A DNA stretch of 10,218 nt from JADFRG01 sp048054495. GTDB lineage: Bacteria > Chloroflexota > Anaerolineae > Anaerolineales > E44-bin32. The stretch is taken from positions 1 to 10,218 of the forward strand of contig JBGMQN010000049.1 of assembly GCA_048054495.1 (NCBI GenBank). Reading direction: 5' to 3'. The notes beneath the pieces are model-generated. The model searched no databases and had not been told where the DNA came from. It was given only the letters and a program-made list of their open reading frames with translations. Made by a program: the position numbers and the translations under genes. This document shows positions 5,972 to 10,218 of this stretch, piece after piece; position 1 is the first letter of the stretch, and the number at the start of each line of letters is the position of its first letter.

Positions 5972-6683
5972 GGGCATTGGCGCAGTAAGCAGCGTCCGAA
6001 GTTCCGCGGTGGGAGGCTACCTGCGAGCGGTCGGCGCCATCGTATGGAAGGACATCGCGGCCGAACTGCGCAGCCGCGAGCTGCTCGGCAGCATGTTGGT
6101 CTTTGCACTATTGGTGATCCTGATCTTCAACTTTGCGCTGGAACTCAATCTGCGCACTCGACAGACGGTCACCTCCGGGGTGTTGTGGGTGACCTTCGCC
6201 TTCGCCGGCACGCTCGGCCTCAATCGCTCTATGGCCATCGAGAAGGATCGGGGTTGCCTGGACGGGCTGCTGCTGGCTCCAGTCGATCGCTCGGCCCTGT
6301 ATTTCGGTAAGATGCTCAGCAACCTGCTCTTTATGATCATCGTGGAAGCCATCATCCTGCCGCTTTACAGCCTGTTCTACAATGTGAACCTGTTCCATGC
6401 CGGTCTTATCGCAGTCATCTTGCTCGGATCGATTGGATACGTGGTGGTCGGAACGCTGCTTTCGGCTATGGCGATCCAAGCGCGGACACGAGATATCCTG
6501 CTGCCGATCCTGCTGTTTCCAGTGATACTGCCGGTATTGGTGGCGGCGGTCAAAGCCACGACCGGCATTCTTCAGGGGCTTCCATCTGAAGATTACCAGG
6601 CCTGGATGAGTCTACTGATAGCCTACGACGCCATATTCCTGGGCGTCGCGATTGTCTCGTTCGACTATGTCGTGGAAGAGTGA
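5964..6683 (+). CDS. ccmB: Cytochrome c maturation ABC transporter membrane subunit CcmB
   Basis: CcmB is the integral membrane partner of CcmA. The product is 239 residues with six membrane helices at about 42-60, 68-86, 117-138, 146-168, 178-197 and 215-233. The family signatures WVTFAFAGTLGLNRSMAIEK (75-94) and DRGCLDGLLLAP (95-106) are present, as is TRDILLPILLFPVILPVL (175-192). GTG 5964 is chosen: it lies in the 8-base overlap GTGGCTGA with the ccmA stop, just after GAGGTGA (5954-5960). This gives an N-terminal tail of about 25 residues beyond the E. coli protein. The stop is immediately next to the ccmC region. Confidence 0.94.
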   Translation: MAEGIGAVSSVRSSAVGGYLRAVGAIVWKDIAAELRSRELLGSMLVFALLVILIFNFALELNLRTRQTVTSGVLWVTFAFAGTLGLNRSMAIEKDRGCLDGLLLAPVDRSALYFGKMLSNLLFMIIVEAIILPLYSLFYNVNLFHAGLIAVILLGSIGYVVVGTLLSAMAIQARTRDILLPILLFPVILPVLVAAVKATTGILQGLPSEDYQAWMSLLIAYDAIFLGVAIVSFDYVVEE

Positions 6684-6695
6684 GTGGAGGAGAAA

Positions 6696-7397
6696 ATGGA
6701 ACCTGTGCCCCGCAACCTGAAAATCCTGACCGGTATCACGATCGCACTATTCCTGATTGCACTGTACGCGGTGTTTATATATGCCCCGCGCGAAGCGGTT
6801 ATGGGCGATGTCCAGCGCGTCTTCTATTTCCACGTGTCGGCGGGCTGGGTGGGTGCGCTGGCCTTTCTCGTCACGGCGATCTCCGGCGGAGTGTACCTGG
6901 CCAAGCGCGATCGAAAGTGGGATCGGCTGGCGGTGGCGTCGGTTGAAGTCGGTATCGTGTTTACCTTCATCAATATCCTCAGCGGCTCGATTTGGGCCCG
7001 GCCGATCTGGAACACTTGGTGGACTTGGGATCCGCGTCTGGTGACGGCCACGATTATGCTGCTGTTGTATTTCGCTTATCTGATGCTGCGGCAGGGAATC
7101 GACGATCCCGCGCGACGTGCGCGCTTTGGCTCGGTCTACGGCATCGTGGCCTTCGTCAGCGTTCCTATCACGTTTCTATCGATTCGCCTATTTCGGACGA
7201 TCCATCCGGTGGTGATCGGCAGCAGCGATCCCACCGCGGAAGGCACCTTCGAAATGACCGCCAGCATGGCGCAAACCCTGATGTTCAGTGTGCTGACTTT
7301 CACATTTATCTACGCCTCGCTGCTCTGGTATCGCGTTCGACTGGGGCGACTATCCGAGAAGGTGGAAGAACGCAAAATGGAGATGATGTCGTTCTAG
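6696..7397 (+). CDS. ccmC: Heme handling protein CcmC
   Basis: CcmC binds heme at the outer membrane face and loads it onto CcmE. From ATG 6696 the product is 233 residues with about six membrane helices. The tryptophan-rich loop is WNTWWTWDP (105-113), and the two expected axial histidines are His46 in FYFHVSAGW and His170 in RTIHPVVI. I prefer ATG 6696 because GGAGGAG (6686-6692) is well placed before it. An in-frame GTG at 6684, directly after the ccmB stop, would add MEEK and would place that same ribosome site inside the gene. The C-terminal tail is charged (EKVEERKMEMM). Confidence 0.95.
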   Translation: MEPVPRNLKILTGITIALFLIALYAVFIYAPREAVMGDVQRVFYFHVSAGWVGALAFLVTAISGGVYLAKRDRKWDRLAVASVEVGIVFTFINILSGSIWARPIWNTWWTWDPRLVTATIMLLLYFAYLMLRQGIDDPARRARFGSVYGIVAFVSVPITFLSIRLFRTIHPVVIGSSDPTAEGTFEMTASMAQTLMFSVLTFTFIYASLLWYRVRLGRLSEKVEERKMEMMSF

Positions 7398-7431
7398 CCG
7401 TATCAGAAGACAACTTCAGGAGAGATTGGGA

Positions 7432-7614
7432 ATGTACCTACAAGAGCCGCCGGCAGACACCCTTAGCTACATGGCCTTCGGGTTCAGCGTGATCTTGGGC
7501 ATTATGGGTTTGTATGTGCTGAGCTTATTCAATCGCTACCGGAATCTGGAGCGGGATATGGAATTGCTCGACGAGCTCAGCGCGAAGGCAGAGCCTTCAA
7601 TAGAGAAGGCCTAG
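7432..7614 (+). CDS. ccmD: CcmD-like small membrane protein
   Basis: CcmD is a small membrane protein that joins CcmABC and helps release holo-CcmE. The product is 60 residues with one membrane helix (about 12-33) followed by a charged helix (RYRNLERDMELLDEL), the usual CcmD pattern. ATG 7432 is preceded by AGGAGAG (7418-7424); an in-frame TTG at 7426 would add two residues. Sequence conservation in this family is low, so the call rests on size, topology and position right after ccmC. It ends 4 bases from the stop of the convergent regulator gene. Confidence 0.8.
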   Translation: MYLQEPPADTLSYMAFGFSVILGIMGLYVLSLFNRYRNLERDMELLDELSAKAEPSIEKA

Positions 7615-7618
7615 CGCC

Positions 7619-8293
7619 CTATTTAGTTACCCCCGAAAGCTTCCTTAGCTGCTCTCGCTCCAGGATCCGAATGCGGCCGCGTCCAGTCTGAACCATTCCA
7701 TCCCGCTCCAAGAGGGTCATGGTGCGTGAGATGCTCTCGCGTGAAGCAGCTACGAGCCCAGCCAGCTCCTGCTGGGTGATTCGGATCTCATCGACCGGTT
7801 TCCCGTTGAGCCGCTGCCGATGACTCTCCTCAAGAATGGTCATGGCCAACCGCTCGCGTACGTTGCGGAATGCAAAGGTCTCCACACGTTGCATTAGCTT
7901 ACGTACCTCACTGATGCAAGCGCCCTGGACCATGGCAAGCAGTTCGGGATTATCTTCGCAAAGCGCATTGAATTGCTCTCGGTCTGCCTCGAGCAGCACC
8001 ACCTCGCCCATTGCTTCCGCCGTGCCCAGTTGGGGGCCCCGATCGATGACCGAAACGGGGCAGAAGTACTCGCCTGGGCGCCGCACGCAGAGCACACTCT
8101 CGAAACCCTCGCGGGCCACGCGCGTCAGCTTGACCCGACCCTGGGCCACGATGTAGATAGACTCTGTTGGATCCCCTTGCAGGAAAACCTCCTGCCCCGG
8201 AGAGTACCGGCGCTCCTCAAATAGCAGCTTCAGATCGCCTTGCAGCTCGGGAGGCAGGTGCGAGAAGGCACCAAATACATCGTTGTCGGACAT
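7619..8293 (-). CDS. CRP/FNR-family transcriptional regulator
   Basis: The product is 224 residues. Residues about 8-120 form the cyclic-nucleotide-binding-like beta roll (YSPGQEVFLQGDP, then YIVAQGRVKL), followed by the long dimer helix (about 122-145). The C-terminal winged helix contains TQQELAGLVAASRESISRTM (173-192) and TGRGRIRIL (203-211). The cAMP-binding Arg-Ser pair of CRP is not evident, and the N-terminal Cys cluster of FNR is absent. Cysteines are at 69, 78, 112 and 126. Cys78 in PGEYFCPV lies where CooA has its heme ligand in GDMFC. ATG is at 8293-8291, with a GGAGGG ribosome site about 10 bases upstream. It is convergent with ccmD (4 bases apart) and may control the ccm genes or respiration; the regulon is unknown. 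Confidence 0.93.
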   Translation of the reverse strand: MSDNDVFGAFSHLPPELQGDLKLLFEERRYSPGQEVFLQGDPTESIYIVAQGRVKLTRVAREGFESVLCVRRPGEYFCPVSVIDRGPQLGTAEAMGEVVLLEADREQFNALCEDNPELLAMVQGACISEVRKLMQRVETFAFRNVRERLAMTILEESHRQRLNGKPVDEIRITQQELAGLVAASRESISRTMTLLERDGMVQTGRGRIRILEREQLRKLSGVTK

Positions 8294-8346
8294 GTTGAAG
8301 GTCCCTCCGCTCCCTTGATCCTACGCATCTAGGCCCCCATATGATA

Positions 8347-8362
8347 AGTGACCTATGACACA
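8347..8362. promoter_or_regulatory. Imperfect palindrome, possible CRP/FNR-type operator
   Basis: AGTGACCTATGACACA contains GTG and CAC arms with partial dyad symmetry (10 of 14 core bases match their complement). It lies in the divergent spacer, 54-69 bases upstream of the regulator start. On the minus strand TATCAT (8346-8341) could be a -10 element next to it, so autoregulation is possible. Weak evidence: one degenerate site, no comparison with other promoters. Confidence 0.22.
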
Positions 8363-8464
8363 AAAGGAGCCAACGAATGTAATCCCAAGGGAGATTCTTC
8401 TTCCCATGAACAGAAGCTTGCAGGGTCAGCAGTGGGCTCTTCTTTGGTAGAATAATTTAAGGTT

Positions 8465-9028
8465 ATGCCGAGCCGCGTGCTGGGCGGCATCGATTTGATG
8501 GCGTATGCTAAGCGTCTTGCGGACCTTCTGACCGCTAGCCGGGTGCTCATCGCCCTAATCTTCGCCTGGCTGAGCTTAGTTGGCGCGCGCGACTCCCTGA
8601 TGCTGGCTGGTTTCCTTCTGCTTACATCTTGGACTAGCGATCTTTTTGACGGCGCGCTCGCCAGGCAGAGCGGTGCCGGCCCCACGTGGATCGGCGATCA
8701 TGACCTTGAAGTCGACGTCGCCGTTTCCCTGGGTGTGTTGATGTACCTCGTGGGAGCCGGCTTCCTCGAACCGACCTACGCTGCAATCTACATCCTGCTC
8801 TGGGGTCTAATCTTCTGGCGCTGGGGTTGGCAGCGAGGTCCCGCCATGCTGTTTCAGGCGCCAATCTATCTATGGTTTATTGTCGTGGCGATGCGGTACG
8901 CTCCGCAAGTAGGCTGGTGGTTGATTGGTTATGTAGCTGTAGTAGTGGTTATCACCTGGCCGCGCTTCCCGCGTGAGGTCGTTCCAGGTTTCTTGTCAGG
9001 AATGTCCAAATTAATCAAAGGCAAGTGA
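8465..9028 (+). CDS. CDP-alcohol phosphatidyltransferase family protein
   Basis: Members of this membrane enzyme family transfer a phosphatidyl group from CDP-diacylglycerol to an alcohol such as glycerol-3-phosphate, serine or inositol. The product is 187 residues with about five to six membrane helices. The signature is D59-L-F-D62-G63-A-L-A-R67, then D80-L-E-V-D84, giving the four metal-binding and catalytic aspartates. The second conserved Gly of the motif would fall at residue 76, which is Ile, with Gly at 77, so the loop is altered by one place. Substrate cannot be read from the sequence; PgsA-like phosphatidylglycerophosphate synthase is a reasonable guess by size. ATG 8465 has a weak AAGG before it; ATG 8498 (MAYAKRLADLLTASR) is an equally good start and would place the first helix nearer the N-terminus. 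Confidence 0.85.
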   Translation: MPSRVLGGIDLMAYAKRLADLLTASRVLIALIFAWLSLVGARDSLMLAGFLLLTSWTSDLFDGALARQSGAGPTWIGDHDLEVDVAVSLGVLMYLVGAGFLEPTYAAIYILLWGLIFWRWGWQRGPAMLFQAPIYLWFIVVAMRYAPQVGWWLIGYVAVVVVITWPRFPREVVPGFLSGMSKLIKGK

Positions 9029-9134
9029 TTCTGCTCGATCCGCTCCAAGGAATTAGCTCGATCGGTATCGGAGGCCCCAAGCCGAAATTGAATCCTGCCA
9101 GGACATTCGGACCAGCATGATTCCAAATCTCCTG

Positions 9135-9143
9135 TGATATAAC
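9135..9143 (+). promoter_or_regulatory. Extended -10 promoter candidate for the EEP-family gene
   Basis: TGATATAAC contains a TGn extension and the -10 hexamer TATAAC. No convincing -35 is seen at the usual distance, which fits an extended -10 promoter. Transcription would begin near 9150, at the base of the following hairpin and about 30 bases before the TTG start. Confidence 0.35.
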
Positions 9144-9148
9144 ATCGG

Positions 9149-9171
9149 CTGCTCCGGAACCTCCGGAGCAG
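9149..9171 (+). other. Strong hairpin at the expected mRNA 5' end, next to the ribosome site
   Basis: CTGCTCCGGA (9149-9158) and TCCGGAGCAG (9162-9171) are exact inverted complements with a 3-base loop ACC. The 3' arm includes the first bases of the AGGA ribosome site (9170-9173) of the next gene. No T-run follows, so it is not a terminator. It could protect the mRNA 5' end or limit ribosome access. Confidence 0.65.
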
Positions 9172-9180
9172 GAATTCCGA

Positions 9181-10170
9181 TTGCCTCAGACTGCCGAAGC
9201 GAAGCTCGCGCGGTTCGCCCGCGTTTCAATTATTGGATGGCTTAGGAGGTTTCGTCGCGGGTCAGTCCTGCGCCGGGGCTTCCTGGCTTTTAGGCGCTGG
9301 CGCCGCGGGATGCTAGCCATGGCAGACCCTGGTAGCCGGATGACCACTCTTCAGTTTCCAGTCGAGGCCAAGCCGAAATCCAATGAGGAAGTCGTCGTGC
9401 TTACCGCCAACCTGTGGCACGACTGGCCGCTGCGCCGCAGGCTGCCAGAACGCATGGAATCTTTTGCTAGGATGATCGAGGCCGAGGGTGTCGATGTCGT
9501 TCTGACCCAAGAAGTGGTTCGGACCTCTGATCTATGGTTCGATCACTGGCTTTCGGATCGACTGGGCATGAGCTGCCTGTACTCACGCGCCAATGGCCAC
9601 CAAGGAACGATTGGCTTTGAAGAGGGACTGGCGATATTTGCTCGATACCCACTGGTATCCACACGCGTTCGTCGCTTCGATCCCCGCATCAGCCGCTTTG
9701 TCAATCGGTTGGCGTTAGGAGCCGAAATCCAAACCCCTTCTGGAAATCTCTGGGTGTTTTCTGTGCACCTCAGCCTGCTCCAATCGCACAACGCCTCGCA
9801 AGTCGGAGCCCTGCGCGATTGGGTGGCGATGGTGGCGGGCAATGGATCCGCGGTGATAGGTGGCGACTTCAATGCCCCAGAAAATGCCCCTCAAATGCGC
9901 CGCACTCGTCAGAGTTGGCTGGATACGTTTCGGCACATTCATCCTCAAGCCGACGGTACTACCCACGAGATCCGCTGGCCGTGGGGATCTGCCCTACGGC
10001 GCCATCGCCTGGACTATCTCTTTTTGCATAGGAATGAGCCAAGTTGGCAAGTAGTGGATGCGAGGCATGTGGTCGGCGGTATTCGCCCTCACTCGGACCA
10101 CAAGCCGGTAATGGTCCGACTCAGCAGATTCGGTCAACCTCGCATGCCTTCCACTCAGTGCCCTCCCTGA
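9181..10170 (+). CDS. Endonuclease/exonuclease/phosphatase (EEP) family protein
   Basis: This fold hydrolyses phosphodiesters or phosphate esters using a metal ion; members include exonuclease III, sphingomyelinases and inositol phosphatases. The catalytic set is complete: Asn77 in TANLWH, Glu111 in LTQEV, His196 in FSVHLS, Asp229 and Asn231 in GGDFNAP, Asp278 in RLDYLFL, and Asp306-His307 in HSDHKPV. The start is TTG 9181 with AGGA (9170-9173) 7 bases upstream. That gives about 65 residues before the catalytic domain, very rich in Arg between 11 and 42, which may bind membrane or nucleic acid. Later ATGs (9310, 9319, 9340) lack clear ribosome sites but cannot be excluded. There is no secretion signal of classical form. 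The substrate cannot be named; the neighbouring phospholipid-synthesis gene makes a lipid phosphodiester possible, but the short gap and separate promoter give only weak linkage. Confidence 0.88.
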   Translation: MPQTAEAKLARFARVSIIGWLRRFRRGSVLRRGFLAFRRWRRGMLAMADPGSRMTTLQFPVEAKPKSNEEVVVLTANLWHDWPLRRRLPERMESFARMIEAEGVDVVLTQEVVRTSDLWFDHWLSDRLGMSCLYSRANGHQGTIGFEEGLAIFARYPLVSTRVRRFDPRISRFVNRLALGAEIQTPSGNLWVFSVHLSLLQSHNASQVGALRDWVAMVAGNGSAVIGGDFNAPENAPQMRRTRQSWLDTFRHIHPQADGTTHEIRWPWGSALRRHRLDYLFLHRNEPSWQVVDARHVVGGIRPHSDHKPVMVRLSRFGQPRMPSTQCPP

Positions 10171-10218
10171 TCATTCGGCCGTACACACGACCTCCGCACA
10201 CGATACTTCATTACAAAA

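Noticed and set aside
7600..7660. A bidirectional terminator between ccmD and the regulator gene
   Set aside because: The stop codons are 4 bases apart and I found no convincing GC stem with a T-run in either direction.
9033..9063. Direct repeat GCTCGATC at 9033-9040 and 9056-9063
   Set aside because: Eight bases repeated once in a short spacer is expected by chance; no further copies or array pattern.
10171..10218. Last 48 bases after the EEP gene
   Set aside because: No open frame, hairpin or promoter could be supported in this short end piece.
1..10218. CRISPR arrays, tRNA or rRNA genes, insertion sequences, attachment sites
   Set aside because: No regularly spaced repeats, tRNA-like folds, transposase motifs or paired terminal repeats were seen on either strand.

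Overview
The window carries most of a cytochrome c maturation (Ccm, System I) operon on the + strand from 1 to about 7614, followed by three genes of other function. The DNA is GC-rich, genes are tightly packed, and TTG and GTG starts are common. The CcmH active-site region, with its extra CPTQAC-type cysteines, and the zinc-ribbon and lipoprotein genes inside the operon suggest a Chloroflexota bacterium (Anaerolineae or Caldilineae type). That assignment rests on recall of family features, not on a search.

Layout: the tail of an unknown upstream frame (1-60) overlaps ccmE (57-575). Next come a hairpin and an 8-codon mini-ORF, ccmF (682-2739) and ccmH (2746-3234). The segment 3227-3411 reads as a broken, internally deleted ccmG (thioredoxin) gene. 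It is followed by a membrane-anchored coiled-coil/zinc-ribbon protein (3468-3962) and a lipoprotein with beta domains and a C-terminal membrane anchor (3959-5212). These two share a CcmI-like helical motif. A 16-codon mini-ORF (5230-5280) then leads into ccmA, ccmB, ccmC and ccmD (5273-7614). Most junctions are start/stop overlaps, which points to one translationally coupled transcript.

How it works together: CcmA and CcmB form the ABC unit and CcmC delivers heme to CcmE. CcmD stabilises that transfer, and CcmF with CcmH ligates heme to apocytochrome c. CcmE has Cys instead of the classical heme-binding His (a CxxxY motif), yet a CcmH with four cysteines is present and the thioredoxin gene seems lost. 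The two extra genes occupy the place where CcmI or CcmG would be expected.

Convergent with ccmD is a CRP/FNR-family regulator (minus strand, 7619-8293), with a cysteine at the place where the CO sensor CooA has its heme ligand. Beyond a 171-base divergent spacer lie a CDP-alcohol phosphatidyltransferase (8465-9028) and an endonuclease/exonuclease/phosphatase-family protein (9181-10170). The latter has its own extended -10 promoter candidate and a strong hairpin at the expected 5' end of its mRNA. No RNA genes, insertion sequences or CRISPR arrays were seen.
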